A stretch of DNA of 20,050 bases from JAYOEY01 sp038120295 (GCA_038120295.1 JAYOLL010000041.1:1-20050); one strand, 5' to 3'; shown: positions 7,546-16,129, numbered from the stretch's first letter. A program made the numbers and translations. The notes: a model not told the origin generated them from the sequence alone.

Positions 7546-8591
7546 TGCAGCAGATCCCAGTCGAGCGGCGTGCCGCGCGCGATGCGCCGGGATGCGCGGC
7601 GGCCGATAACCTCGGGCAAATGTTTTGGTGCCAGACCGAAGCCGGGCCGGATCGAACGAACATTGTCGGGTGTAAGCGCCGCGCCCTCCTCGATATCGGC
7701 GGTCGCGTAGAGCGACCGGCGGAACTGCGCGTTCTCCGCCTCGGCCTGCTGCCGGTCATAGGTCGGCTGGCCCAGAGCAGCCCACGCATTCCGGCAGGCC
7801 TCGCACATGCGCGCGAGCTCTTCAGGCTCAAGGGAAAAGACCGCATCGGGACCGCCATCGGCGCGCCTGAGCGTTACATGCTTTTCGATGAGCGCTGCAC
7901 CCTGGGCGATGCCGGCGACGGGCACGTCGACCCCTAGCGTATGATCGGACAGTCCGGTAACGACATCGAACCGGTCGGCCAGATCGGCGATAGTACGCAA
8001 ATTCATCTGGTCCGGCGGCGTCGGGTATCCGCTGGTGCAGTGCAACAGGATCAGACCGCCGACGCCAGCCGACCCGGCTTCCGTCACAGCGTCGCCGATT
8101 TCTTCCAGGTTCGCCATACCGGTGGAAATAATCAGAGGTTTTCCGGTTTCGGCACAACGTCGAATCAACGGCAGGTCGATCGCTTCAAAGGACGCGATCT
8201 TGTAAGCCGGCGCACCGAGCGATTCGAGTAAATCCACCGCCGTCTCATCGAAGGGCGAGGAAAATACCGCGATGCCGGCCGTCCGCGCGCGTTCGAACAG
8301 CGCCTCGTGCCAGTCCCATGGCGTGTGCGCTTCCCGATAGAGCTCATAGAGCCGCCGCCCCTGCCACAGGCCATGCTCTATGACGAAACCGGGGCCGTCA
8401 TGGTCGAGCGTGATCGTGTCGGCGGTATAGGTCTGGAGTTTTACGGCATCCGCGCCCGCTTCCTTTGCCGCATCGATCAGCGCCAGGGCACGATCGATAT
8501 CGCCGTTGTGATTGCCGGATAACTCAGCAACGATGTACGGAGGCTTGCCTGGCCCGATCGACCGTCCGTCGATGACAACCTGTTCGCTCAT
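7542..8591 (-). CDS. pseI: Pseudaminic acid synthase
   Basis: This 349-residue NeuB-family enzyme condenses 2,4-diacetamido-2,4,6-trideoxy-L-altrose with phosphoenolpyruvate to give pseudaminic acid. The PseI-type marks are AELSGNHNG (22-30), KLQTYTADTITLD (51-63), LYELYREAHTPWDWH (81-95) and HVTLRRADGGPDAVFSLEP. These agree with PseI better than with sialic acid or legionaminic acid synthases. The N-terminal barrel is followed by a C-terminal SAF (antifreeze-like) domain from about residue 288, containing RSIRPGFGLAPKHL. Length is normal for the family. The ATG overlaps the stop of the PseG-PseH gene (ATGA). It is the only NeuB-type synthase in the window, so it defines the acid made by the locus. 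Confidence 0.95.
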   Translation of the reverse strand: MSEQVVIDGRSIGPGKPPYIVAELSGNHNGDIDRALALIDAAKEAGADAVKLQTYTADTITLDHDGPGFVIEHGLWQGRRLYELYREAHTPWDWHEALFERARTAGIAVFSSPFDETAVDLLESLGAPAYKIASFEAIDLPLIRRCAETGKPLIISTGMANLEEIGDAVTEAGSAGVGGLILLHCTSGYPTPPDQMNLRTIADLADRFDVVTGLSDHTLGVDVPVAGIAQGAALIEKHVTLRRADGGPDAVFSLEPEELARMCEACRNAWAALGQPTYDRQQAEAENAQFRRSLYATADIEEGAALTPDNVRSIRPGFGLAPKHLPEVIGRRASRRIARGTPLDWDLLQ

Positions 8592-10093
8592 GCCGGCACG
8601 TCCTCACGAACCGGGCGGCATGACGTCGCCCGGCTGACATAGGTGATCTCGTCCTGCTGTCGGTAACCAGCTTTAGCAAAGAGTCCAACCGACGCCGCAT
8701 TGCCGGGCAGTATCTCGGCGATGAGGTCGCTTTCGGGTACAAGCCGGCGCGCCATGGCGAGCGCGGCGTTCCCGATTCCCATACGGTGAAACGCGCGGCC
8801 TGTCAGGATCGACACCAGATATCCGTTTTTCCTGCGATCGAGCCGGATGGTACCGACAGGCGCATCGCCGCACATGACGATTGAGAAAATACAGGCTGGA
8901 TCGTCAAGCCGTGCCTCCATCCAGTGCCGGTGCACCGCCGGTCCGGGCGGTTCCGGGTTATGCGACCAGGTCCGGGCGCCGGGTTCGCATTGCCAGTCGT
9001 AAACTGTCTCGATATCGCCGGCGATCGCGGGGCGCATCCAGATTCTTCGACCATCGGGCGTGACGGCATCTGTATCGACGATTGCGGCCAGGCGCTCCGC
9101 GCCCAGCCCATCGCAGATGCGCGCAGCAGCGGCAGCCATATCCATCCGTCCTTCCGCATCACTCGCCAGCTTTTCGACCCCGCCGCTTACGGCATCGACG
9201 TTGTCAGAAGACAGCCCGGTCAGATCCACGATCTTGGCCGCACCGGTCGCCGCCAGCAGGTCGGCATTGCCCTTCTGGTTGTCGGCGATCATGGCGGCGA
9301 CCGACGGCAGGCCGAGGCAGCAGCGTTCCCAGCTGGTCCCACCGGCCGCGCCGACGCCGACGTCTGCCCGCGCCATCATCGCCGCCATGCGATCCGGGCC
9401 GCACCCGCTGAAGATTGAGATCCGGTCGCCGATACCTTTGAGGCGCGACAGGCTTTCCGACCTGTCCGGACCGGCGATGCCCAGCACCGCGTCAATCGCG
9501 CAATCGGGAAGCGCCTCCGCTATCGAGGTTGCAACGGAAGCGGTAAGTATGTCGACATCGCCGCCGCCGAACGAAATCATGATGCGACGTACCTCGCCAT
9601 CCGTTCTGCGCCGGGCAGCATTCAGCCGCGCTTCCCTGAATGCAGGATGCAGGGCGGCGAATGCAGGTCCGCCCAGATAAAGCATATCTTCGCGCCGAAC
9701 TGAGTGACTGTTGATCGCGCCAGGATCAATCATGAAATCGCAATCGTGACTGCGCTGAGCCAGATCCTCGATAACGCCGATGCGCCCGGCCCAGGCTCGG
9801 CAGGCGCTTTCGAAAGGAGCCTCTCGCTCGTAATGATCGACCAGAAGCAGATCGCAGCCATCAGGCCAGTGCCTCGGAATCGCCGCCGGCTCGTCGCAAG
9901 CATCGATGATGAAAACCTCATAGCCGCTGTCTGACAGCCGCGGCGCTGTCTCGGGCGTTTCCGCCGATACGGCGAAGGCGCACCGCCACCCCTGAACGCC
10001 GAGCGCATCGGCGAAACGCAGGCATCGCGCTATATGACCTGTGCCTAGGCTGGGTGTTGCATCGGCACGAATGACGGCGAAGCCGGACATCAT
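8588..10093 (-). CDS. pseG: PseG-PseH fusion: UDP-sugar hydrolase and GNAT N-acetyltransferase in one chain
   Basis: The protein is 501 residues from the ATGATG at 10093, which overlaps the stop of the upstream cytidylyltransferase gene; the in-frame extension to 10177 lies inside that gene and was rejected. Residues about 1-340 are PseG-like: FAVIRADATPSLGTGHIARC places the catalytic-type histidine at 20, followed by the ISFGGGDVD and GAAGGTSWERCCLGLP segments of the GT-B nucleotide-binding half. PseG cleaves UDP from UDP-2,4-diacetamido-trideoxy-altrose. Residues about 350-490 form a GNAT domain (MRPAIAGDIETVYDW; acetyl-CoA loop FHRMGIGNAAL; NAASVGLFAKAGYR) matching PseH, which acetylates the 4-amino group just before that cleavage. 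One chain would thus carry two consecutive steps. No separate PseH gene lies among the other pse genes; the GNAT at 1370-1909 is the only other candidate. Confidence 0.92.
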   Translation of the reverse strand: MMSGFAVIRADATPSLGTGHIARCLRFADALGVQGWRCAFAVSAETPETAPRLSDSGYEVFIIDACDEPAAIPRHWPDGCDLLLVDHYEREAPFESACRAWAGRIGVIEDLAQRSHDCDFMIDPGAINSHSVRREDMLYLGGPAFAALHPAFREARLNAARRRTDGEVRRIMISFGGGDVDILTASVATSIAEALPDCAIDAVLGIAGPDRSESLSRLKGIGDRISIFSGCGPDRMAAMMARADVGVGAAGGTSWERCCLGLPSVAAMIADNQKGNADLLAATGAAKIVDLTGLSSDNVDAVSGGVEKLASDAEGRMDMAAAAARICDGLGAERLAAIVDTDAVTPDGRRIWMRPAIAGDIETVYDWQCEPGARTWSHNPEPPGPAVHRHWMEARLDDPACIFSIVMCGDAPVGTIRLDRRKNGYLVSILTGRAFHRMGIGNAALAMARRLVPESDLIAEILPGNAASVGLFAKAGYRQQDEITYVSRATSCRPVREDVPA

Positions 10094-10815
10094 CCCGCAG
10101 CGCGCGCGTGTTCCGCGTTGATCGAGGAAAGAGTGGGCTCCGCCCGAACGATGTCGAGGACGATCCGCCAGTTCCACCCTGCGCGGCCTTCCGGCAGCCG
10201 GTCGAAAACGGCAATCATGAAGGCGAAATCATCCGGAGTATCGAGCGTCCAGCGGTGATGCACGCCCCCTTCTTCCGCACAGGCCAGATTGACCTTCCTA
10301 GCATCGGGATGACTGCGGACATACGGGCCGACATGCTCGCGCTCTTCCGGTGCGGTGGCCTCCCGGTCAGCGCGGTCGAGCCATTGACGCGTGAAGACCT
10401 CGCAATCCAGCCCGTGCGGCCAGCTTGGCGGCATGTTGTTGCAGGCGAAATCGGCGGCTTCACTGGTCCTCAACTCGAGTACGGATGCGCACACGGCAGG
10501 ATCGATCAGCGGGCAGTCGGACGTTACCCGCAGAACGATATCCGCCCCGACCGCTTCCGCCGCCATGGCATAGCGATTCAGCACATCCTGTTCGGGGCCC
10601 CGTACGACGACTGCACCCGCGTTTTCGGATGCTTCGACAATCGCATCGTCTTCCGACCGGTCCGTCGTCGCACAGCACACAACATCAGCGCCCGGTATGG
10701 CACGACATCGCTCCAGGACGTGCGCCAACACGGTTCTGCCGGCAAGCGGCTTCAGAACTTTACCGGGCAGACGGCTCGATCCGGTTCTGGCCTGAACGAT
10801 GACGGCGGTCCGCAC
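10090..10815 (-). CDS. pseF: SpsF-type cytidylyltransferase, likely CMP-pseudaminic acid synthetase
   Basis: This 241-residue protein has the nucleotidyltransferase start AVIVQARTGSSRLPGKVL (4-21), followed by RVTSDCPLIDPAV and VHHRWTLDTPDDFAFM. It belongs to the SpsF group rather than the NeuA-like group of Helicobacter and Campylobacter PseF; SpsF proteins occupy this step in Bacillus-type pseudaminic acid clusters. The start is GTG at 10815, two bases after the pseC stop; the gene's own stop overlaps the PseG-PseH start (ATGATG). Position between PseC and PseG-PseI supports the CMP-pseudaminic acid activation role: pseudaminic acid plus CTP gives CMP-pseudaminic acid and pyrophosphate. A paralogue at 6793-7545 makes the assignment less than certain. 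Confidence 0.85.
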   Translation of the reverse strand: MRTAVIVQARTGSSRLPGKVLKPLAGRTVLAHVLERCRAIPGADVVCCATTDRSEDDAIVEASENAGAVVVRGPEQDVLNRYAMAAEAVGADIVLRVTSDCPLIDPAVCASVLELRTSEAADFACNNMPPSWPHGLDCEVFTRQWLDRADREATAPEEREHVGPYVRSHPDARKVNLACAEEGGVHHRWTLDTPDDFAFMIAVFDRLPEGRAGWNWRIVLDIVRAEPTLSSINAEHARAAG

Positions 10816-10817
10816 AG

Positions 10818-12029
10818 TCAGGCGAGTCCCAGCACATCGGCCAGCGCATCCGTCACGCGCGCGACATCGTCGTCCATCATGTCGACGAACAACGGCAGCG
10901 AAAGTACGCGCTGGTAGTAGGCTTCCGCACCGGGCAGCGAGATCGGGCCGTATCGATGCTGGTAATAAGGCTGCAGATGCAGCGGCAGGTAGTGAACCTG
11001 TGTACCGAAGTTCTTTTCCCGCAACCGGCGCATCACGGTCGCCCGGTCGACGCCCGCCTCCTCAAAATCGATCAGAACCACCATCAGGTGCCAGGCGGGT
11101 CGGCAGCCGGGCGCGTGTTCCACGGGACGAACGATGGGCGCGAGAGGCGCGAGACGCTCCGCATAGGTTTCGACCAGCGCACGGCGGCGCTCGACAAACC
11201 TGTCCAGCTTTCCAAGCTGGCTCTGACCCAGCGCGCAGTGAATGTCGCTGGCCCGGTAATTGAAGCCGAGCTCATGCAGCTCGTAATACCAGGGATTGGC
11301 GTCGCCCGAGGCATCGAACGCCAGGCTATCGTTTTCAAATGCCGCCGGGTCGCGGATCAGCCCGTGGTTGACCAGTTTTTCCAGCCTTTCGAACAGAGCC
11401 GGGTCGTCGGTCATGACCGCGCCGCCTTCACCCATCGCCGCCGTCTTTACCGGATGGAATGAAAAAATCGTCATATCAGCGTGTGCACACCCTCCCACCG
11501 CGCTGGCGGCATCGTCGTTTGTCCCATAGCGCGTGCCGATAGCGTGCGCCGCATCTTCGACGACCCGAAGCCCGTACCGCTCCGCGACCTCCGCTATACC
11601 GGCCGGGTCGGCGCACTGGCCGTTCAGATGAACCGGAAGGACGGCTCGCGGCATGCCGCCGCCGCATTCGGAAATCGCTTCCTCCAGCTGTGCAGGTCCC
11701 ATCAGTCCGGTATACGGGTCGACATCGGCGAGAACCACCTCGGCCCCGACATAGCGCGCGGCATTGGCGGTCGCAACGAAAGTCAGGGACGGTACGACGA
11801 CGCTGTCGCCGCGCCCCAGCGACAGAGCCATCGTCGCAAGATGCAGCGCCGCCGTCCCGCTGGAACAGGGAACGGCATAGGTGGCTCCGGTACGTTCGCA
11901 GAGCGCCGACGCAAAAGCATCGACGGCGGGGCCGGTGGTCAGAAAATCACTCTCAAGAACACGCATGACCGCGGCGCGGTCTTCTTCATCGAGCGATTGC
12001 CGCCCATAGGGCAGAAAGGTGGATTCCAT
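10818..12029 (-). CDS. pseC: UDP-4-amino-4,6-dideoxy-N-acetyl-L-altrosamine transaminase
   Basis: I chose the ATG at 12029 (403 residues, MESTFLPYGRQSLDEEDR), 5 bases after the pseB stop, because PseC proteins normally start just before a PYGRQ-like motif; the ORF could extend to 12092 inside pseB. Marks of the family are TTGPAVDAFA, CSSGTAALHLA, VEDAAHAIG (cofactor aspartate) and SFHPVKTAAMGEGG with the Schiff-base Lys195. PseC aminates the 4-keto product of PseB at C4, using PLP and an amino donor. The HPVK and EGG context matches PseC rather than the second aminotransferase of the window, which has NYHKHIHTGEGG. The pseB-pseC order is the usual one for the pathway. Confidence 0.94.
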   Translation of the reverse strand: MESTFLPYGRQSLDEEDRAAVMRVLESDFLTTGPAVDAFASALCERTGATYAVPCSSGTAALHLATMALSLGRGDSVVVPSLTFVATANAARYVGAEVVLADVDPYTGLMGPAQLEEAISECGGGMPRAVLPVHLNGQCADPAGIAEVAERYGLRVVEDAAHAIGTRYGTNDDAASAVGGCAHADMTIFSFHPVKTAAMGEGGAVMTDDPALFERLEKLVNHGLIRDPAAFENDSLAFDASGDANPWYYELHELGFNYRASDIHCALGQSQLGKLDRFVERRRALVETYAERLAPLAPIVRPVEHAPGCRPAWHLMVVLIDFEEAGVDRATVMRRLREKNFGTQVHYLPLHLQPYYQHRYGPISLPGAEAYYQRVLSLPLFVDMMDDDVARVTDALADVLGLA

Positions 12030-12034
12030 GGAAG

Positions 12035-13039
12035 TCAGGAGGCTGGAAAACCGCCGCCAACAATCCTGCGGAGTTGGTCTGGCGTCATCCACTCAGTATT
12101 GGTTTCGCTCGAATAACGGAACCCATCCGGCACGGGCTTACCGCCGATTCCTGCCGAGTTGTTGCGCCCGCCCCAAAAAGCGAAGACCGGCTGGATCAGA
12201 TAGCAATCGTCGAATTCCAGGGTCGACCGGGCATCGTCTTCGGTGACCATGACTTCGTGAAGTTTCTCTCCGGGCCGGATGCCGACGATCTCGATTGCGG
12301 CGCCGGGAACAATAGTCTTCGCCAGGTCCACGATTTTCATACTGGGAATTTTCGGCACGAAGATTTCCCCGCCCTGGGTCCGGTCAAGTGACCTGAGTAC
12401 GAAGTCGACGCCTTGTTCGAGGGTTATCCAGAACCGTGTCATACGGTCGTCGGTGATCGGAATATTCGTTGCTCCCTGACGTGCGAGTCGCTGAAACAGC
12501 GGCACGACGCTACCCCGGCTGCCGATCACATTGCCGTAGCGCACGACAGAGAACTTCGCGCCGTCCTTGCCCGATATGTTGTTGCCCGCAATGAAGATCT
12601 TGTCGGAGGCAAGCTTGCTCGCACCATAGAGATTGGCGGGATTGGAAGCCTTGTCCGTCGAGAGCGCGACCACCTTGTCCACGCCGACGCGCACGGCGGC
12701 ATTCACGACGTTCTCCGCGCCCATCACGTTAGTATTGATGCACTCGAACGGATTATACTCGGCGGCCGGCACATGCTTCAGCGCGGCCGCATGAATGACG
12801 TAATCGACGCCGCGCATCGCCATTTCGAGACGGCTCTGGTCCCGGACATCGCCGATGAAATAGCGCATCGGCGAGTCCGCGCCGAAGTCGGGGTCCTGCT
12901 GCATTTCGTACTGTTTCAACTCGTCTCGCGAAAAAACGATGAGACGCTTGGGGTCGTACCGGTCGAGAACGGTCCTGATGAAAGCGCGCCCGAATGAGCC
13001 GGTACCGCCAGTGATCAAAATGGATTTTCCGTTAAGCAT
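12035..13039 (-). CDS. pseB: UDP-N-acetylglucosamine 4,6-dehydratase (inverting)
   Basis: This 334-residue short-chain dehydrogenase carries the first step of pseudaminic acid synthesis: UDP-GlcNAc is dehydrated and epimerised at C5 to the 4-keto-6-deoxy-L-altro sugar. The NAD(P)-binding GGTGSFG is at 11-17. The active-site pair Asp129-Lys130 (STDKASNP) and Tyr138/Lys142 (LYGASK) correspond to the known PseB residues, each about three positions earlier than in Helicobacter FlaA1. The AALKHVPAAEYNPFE segment is diagnostic of PseB and separates it from the retaining dehydratases of legionaminic acid routes. It starts 27 bases after the ABC transporter stop. Confidence 0.96.
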   Translation of the reverse strand: MLNGKSILITGGTGSFGRAFIRTVLDRYDPKRLIVFSRDELKQYEMQQDPDFGADSPMRYFIGDVRDQSRLEMAMRGVDYVIHAAALKHVPAAEYNPFECINTNVMGAENVVNAAVRVGVDKVVALSTDKASNPANLYGASKLASDKIFIAGNNISGKDGAKFSVVRYGNVIGSRGSVVPLFQRLARQGATNIPITDDRMTRFWITLEQGVDFVLRSLDRTQGGEIFVPKIPSMKIVDLAKTIVPGAAIEIVGIRPGEKLHEVMVTEDDARSTLEFDDCYLIQPVFAFWGGRNNSAGIGGKPVPDGFRYSSETNTEWMTPDQLRRIVGGGFPAS

Positions 13040-13066
13040 CGAGTTTTCCGTTGATGAAATCTGTCG

Positions 13067-14857
13067 TCAGGCGAGTTGAGCCATAGCGCGGAAATCCGCG
13101 TTGTCCCGCACCAGCCGGTCGAACGCGCCGCTATCGACGATCCGCCCATCCTTGACCAGATAAACCCGGTCGCACGCCCGCACCGTGGCTAGCCGGTGTG
13201 CAATGATGATCATCGTGACCTCGGGGGCGAGCGCAGCGATGGCGCTTGTAACCTCTTTTTCGGTGGCGCCGTCGAGTGCGCTGGTGCCCTCGTCGAGCAC
13301 GAGCAGAGGCGGACGATGATACAGCGCCCTGGCAATGCCGATCCGCTGACGTTGACCACCGCTCAGCCGCGTGCCGCGTTCGCCGATTTCGGTGTCATAG
13401 CCATCGGGAAGGCCATCGATAAAATCGTCGATGCGCGCAAGCTTCGCCGCTGTCCTGACCGCCTTGTCATCAATCTCGTGGTCCGGCAGGCCAAATGCGA
13501 TATTGCGCCGAAGCGAGTCGTCGGTAAGAAAAATCGTCTGCGGTACGTAACCGACATTCGCCTGCCAGGAAGGAAGGTCTCCTTCGGCCAGCGTCTTTCC
13601 GTCAACCCGGATCTCGCCCTCGCTCGGCACCAGGAGCCCGAGCACGATGTCGACAATAGTCGTTTTGCCAGCGCCGGTCGGCCCCACGAGCGCGATCGAC
13701 TGATGGCAGGGGACCGTCATCGAGATATCGCTCAGCGTATCCCGTGCGGCACCCTCGTAACGAAAACTGACGCCGTCGAGTTCGAGCGCCCGTGAGAAGG
13801 GCAGGGGTTCCGCCCGGCGGGATTTTTCGTCCTCGCCCTGCTTGCCGGTTGAAAGATCCATACCGAGCAGTTCGAGCGAACTTTCCGAATATCTGAGAAT
13901 GGTCAGGTCACGAAGCACGTTCTTGACCTGCGGCAGCAGCCGGTAGGACGCGATGGCGAACAGGCTGAGGGTCGCGAGCGTTTCAGACCCGGGCCGGCCC
14001 TCGGCGTTTGTATAAAACACCATGCCGAGAATGCCTACGAAAGCTATGGTCTCCAACGCGAAATGTGGAATCTGTGACAAGATCTTGTGGACCAGTTCGC
14101 GTCTGAAAAAGCGATCCGACGCATTCGAGAACCTATCCAGAAAGAAGCCGGTACGCCCCAGAATGCGAGCGTCCTTGATGCCACTTAGCGAGTCGGAGGC
14201 GATCTTGAAGCGAAGCGCGTCCGCTTCCTGACGCTCCAGCCCGAGGGTGCTCAGGCGGCTGTGCAGGGGCAGGTAGCACGCCAGCGTGGCAATCCCTACG
14301 ACAGCACCGGCAATGAGCGTCATAGCGGGATTTTCGACAAGGAGAAATCCGAAGATGGTCAGGATGAGCACGATGCTCGTGAGCGCCTCCACCATCGGAT
14401 AAAGGATACCGCTAGCAACCCGGGCAACTTCGTTAAGAATGTTCTTGCTCAGCTCCGCCGTATGGCGCTGCAGAAAGAACGCGTACGGCATGCCAAGATA
14501 AGCACGCATCAATCGGCGGCAGAAAACATGATTTCGAAAAAGGACGAATCGCTGCTGCGCCCAGATAGTCAGGAGCTGCATCAGGTTTCGGGCGACCATC
14601 ACAACCAGAAGCAGGACGCCCACGCTGATGACGAACTCAGAATAGTCAGGCCTGCCGAGTAGCTCGTGAAGGGTCTTCAGGACTCGGGAGTTCTCAATGG
14701 CGCTGGGTTCTCCCAACACAGAGACGAACCAGACGATGCTGCCAATACCGACGATTTCGGTAGCCGCAAAGGCCAGCACGACGAGAAAAACGCAAAAGGC
14801 CAGAAACCTGTCGCGCGGCGTCAGGATGGCGTTGAGATCGGAAAGTAGCGAGAACAT
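13067..14857 (-). CDS. PglK-like ABC transporter (fused permease and ATPase)
   Basis: This 596-residue half-transporter has an N-terminal membrane domain (hydrophobic segments near 19-48, 74-98, 155-197 and 265-284) followed by an ATPase domain. The ATPase has Walker A GPTGAGKT (392-399), Q-loop Gln440, signature LSGGQ (498-502), Walker B LLVLDE (518-523) and the H-loop His554. Length and layout match PglK/WlaB, the Campylobacter flippase that moves lipid-linked oligosaccharides across the inner membrane, and related lipid exporters such as MsbA. Placement directly before pseB suggests it exports the lipid-linked glycan that carries pseudaminic acid; this is inference. It starts 9 bases after the HAD gene, with no good ribosome-binding site visible. 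Confidence 0.9.
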   Translation of the reverse strand: MFSLLSDLNAILTPRDRFLAFCVFLVVLAFAATEIVGIGSIVWFVSVLGEPSAIENSRVLKTLHELLGRPDYSEFVISVGVLLLVVMVARNLMQLLTIWAQQRFVLFRNHVFCRRLMRAYLGMPYAFFLQRHTAELSKNILNEVARVASGILYPMVEALTSIVLILTIFGFLLVENPAMTLIAGAVVGIATLACYLPLHSRLSTLGLERQEADALRFKIASDSLSGIKDARILGRTGFFLDRFSNASDRFFRRELVHKILSQIPHFALETIAFVGILGMVFYTNAEGRPGSETLATLSLFAIASYRLLPQVKNVLRDLTILRYSESSLELLGMDLSTGKQGEDEKSRRAEPLPFSRALELDGVSFRYEGAARDTLSDISMTVPCHQSIALVGPTGAGKTTIVDIVLGLLVPSEGEIRVDGKTLAEGDLPSWQANVGYVPQTIFLTDDSLRRNIAFGLPDHEIDDKAVRTAAKLARIDDFIDGLPDGYDTEIGERGTRLSGGQRQRIGIARALYHRPPLLVLDEGTSALDGATEKEVTSAIAALAPEVTMIIIAHRLATVRACDRVYLVKDGRIVDSGAFDRLVRDNADFRAMAQLA

Positions 14858-14866
14858 CAGGTACGT

Positions 14867-15535
14867 TCAGCCGCCCACGAGCACGGTTCGCAGATCGCCA
14901 TGAAGAGCCGCGAGCGATAGCGTCGATCGGGTTTCCGACGGAAGGTCCGCCGGTATTTCAGTCCCGACGAAAAGTCCGCCGGCAAGACCGGCATCCGCGC
15001 CCGCCTGAATATCCGTCACGGCATCCCCGACAATCCAGCTCTTCGTCAGATCCGCGTTCAGGGCTTCCGCCGCCATGCGGATCATGCGGGAGCCCGGCTT
15101 CCGCCAGTCCGCATGCCGCGCTCCATAGCCGGCCGTAAAATCCGGATGAAACGGGCACGCCATTATCGCGTCCAGCGACGCGGCCTGTTCCTCCAGCAAT
15201 TTCTCCAGGCACGCCATGACCGCCGCAAAATCCTCCCACCCGAACAGTTCGCGCGCGATACCCGACTGGTTAGTGATAACGGCGACCGGCACACCGCATC
15301 GATTGGCATATGCGATCAGCTGGGCGGCTCCCGGCATCAACTCTACGTCCACTGGGTCGCCGACATAACCGGTGTCCCTGTTGATGACGCCGTCCCGATC
15401 GAGAAACAGGACCGGGCGGGGCGCAATGCTCGTGGGCCGACGGATATCCACCCATATGCCCTCGCCGTTGAGCGGCCAGCCGGTTCGGTTCGTCACCGGT
15501 TCCATTCCGTTAGCATTCAGGCACGCTACCGCCAT
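14867..15535 (-). CDS. HAD-family sugar phosphatase, GmhB-like
   Basis: The protein is a HAD phosphatase of the histidinol-phosphatase/GmhB group. FLDRDGVINRD places the nucleophile and acid aspartates at 46 and 48, followed by VITNQSGIARE, WRKPGSRM and WIVGDAVTDIQAGADAG. I used the ATG at 15535 (222 residues); the reading frame is open to a TTG at 15688 inside the preceding gene, but that stretch looks like shadow sequence and no start between has a clear ribosome-binding site. GmhB removes a phosphate from heptose bisphosphate. GmhB's zinc site uses one Cys, one His and a later Cys pair; here CPFHP is kept but the later pair reads HADW, so the zinc site seems incomplete. Substrate unknown; it could be a heptose or another sugar phosphate. 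Confidence 0.83.
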   Translation of the reverse strand: MAVACLNANGMEPVTNRTGWPLNGEGIWVDIRRPTSIAPRPVLFLDRDGVINRDTGYVGDPVDVELMPGAAQLIAYANRCGVPVAVITNQSGIARELFGWEDFAAVMACLEKLLEEQAASLDAIMACPFHPDFTAGYGARHADWRKPGSRMIRMAAEALNADLTKSWIVGDAVTDIQAGADAGLAGGLFVGTEIPADLPSETRSTLSLAALHGDLRTVLVGG

Positions 15536-15588
15536 TCGGGTGAAAACGGGTTCACCCGGGATGGCGGTTTCGATGGCGGCGCGGACGG

Positions 15589-16125
15589 CTACGCGAACTG
15601 CGCGACAGCGTCCAGCGGCACCTTGACTCTTACCTGCCGCCCGAGCATGTCGAGCAGCAGAAACACTCTTTCCTCGTCGCTCTCGCAATCGAACAGGCCA
15701 ACTTGATCGGCGAGCGCGCCACCGGTCACCTGAACGACGTCGCCCTTCTTGAAGGGAAGCGCCTGTTTAACCGATACCAGCCCGCAATCGTCCATGCTCG
15801 CCTGGATATCGTCGATAACCCGATCGGGAACCGGGACCGGCGCATCGCCGTGACAGATCAGGTGAGAAACGCCGATGGTGGAGGCGACCGCCCGCCACCT
15901 GGCCCGGGCGATATCGATCGCAACGAACAGGTATCGCGGGAACAGAGGAGCATGAACCGTATCCGTCCTGCGGGCGTGGCGGCGCTTCTTGGCGTATTGC
16001 GGAAGAAACGCCGAAAACCCCTGCTGCACGAGATTGCGCTTCGCGGTTTCCTCTGCACGGGCATGGGTATGAACGACGTACCACCGCGTCCCGCTTTCGA
16101 TTTCCGTTTCTCTCGCCGGGTCCAT
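15589..16125 (-). CDS. NusG/RfaH-like transcription antitermination factor
   Basis: This 178-residue protein has an N-terminal NGN domain (WYVVHTHARAEETAKRNL at about 14-31, then FLPQYAKKRR and FPRYLFVAIDI) and a C-terminal KOW domain (FKKGDVVQVTGGALADQVG at about 124-142). It resembles specialised NusG paralogues that ride with RNA polymerase through one long surface-polysaccharide operon and suppress early termination, as RfaH does. The ATG at 16125 is 4 bases after the stop of the winged-helix gene and has GGAG 7 bases upstream. Its position as second gene of a probable operon of more than 16 kb supports self-directed antitermination. I see no strong ops-like recruitment sequence in the short leader, so where it loads is unresolved. 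Confidence 0.9.
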   Translation of the reverse strand: MDPARETEIESGTRWYVVHTHARAEETAKRNLVQQGFSAFLPQYAKKRRHARRTDTVHAPLFPRYLFVAIDIARARWRAVASTIGVSHLICHGDAPVPVPDRVIDDIQASMDDCGLVSVKQALPFKKGDVVQVTGGALADQVGLFDCESDEERVFLLLDMLGRQVRVKVPLDAVAQFA

Positions 16126-16129
16126 GGAT

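Noticed and set aside
7542..8591. Sialic acid or legionaminic acid synthase
   Set aside because: Motifs such as LYREAHTPWDWH and the adjacent PseB, PseC and PseG point to pseudaminic acid.
12030..12092. Longer N-terminus for PseC
   Set aside because: The extension lies inside pseB and does not match the family, which begins near PYGRQ.
15536..15688. Longer N-terminus for the HAD phosphatase from a TTG
   Set aside because: It would overlap the KOW domain coding of the NusG-like gene by 100 bases and has shadow-like composition.
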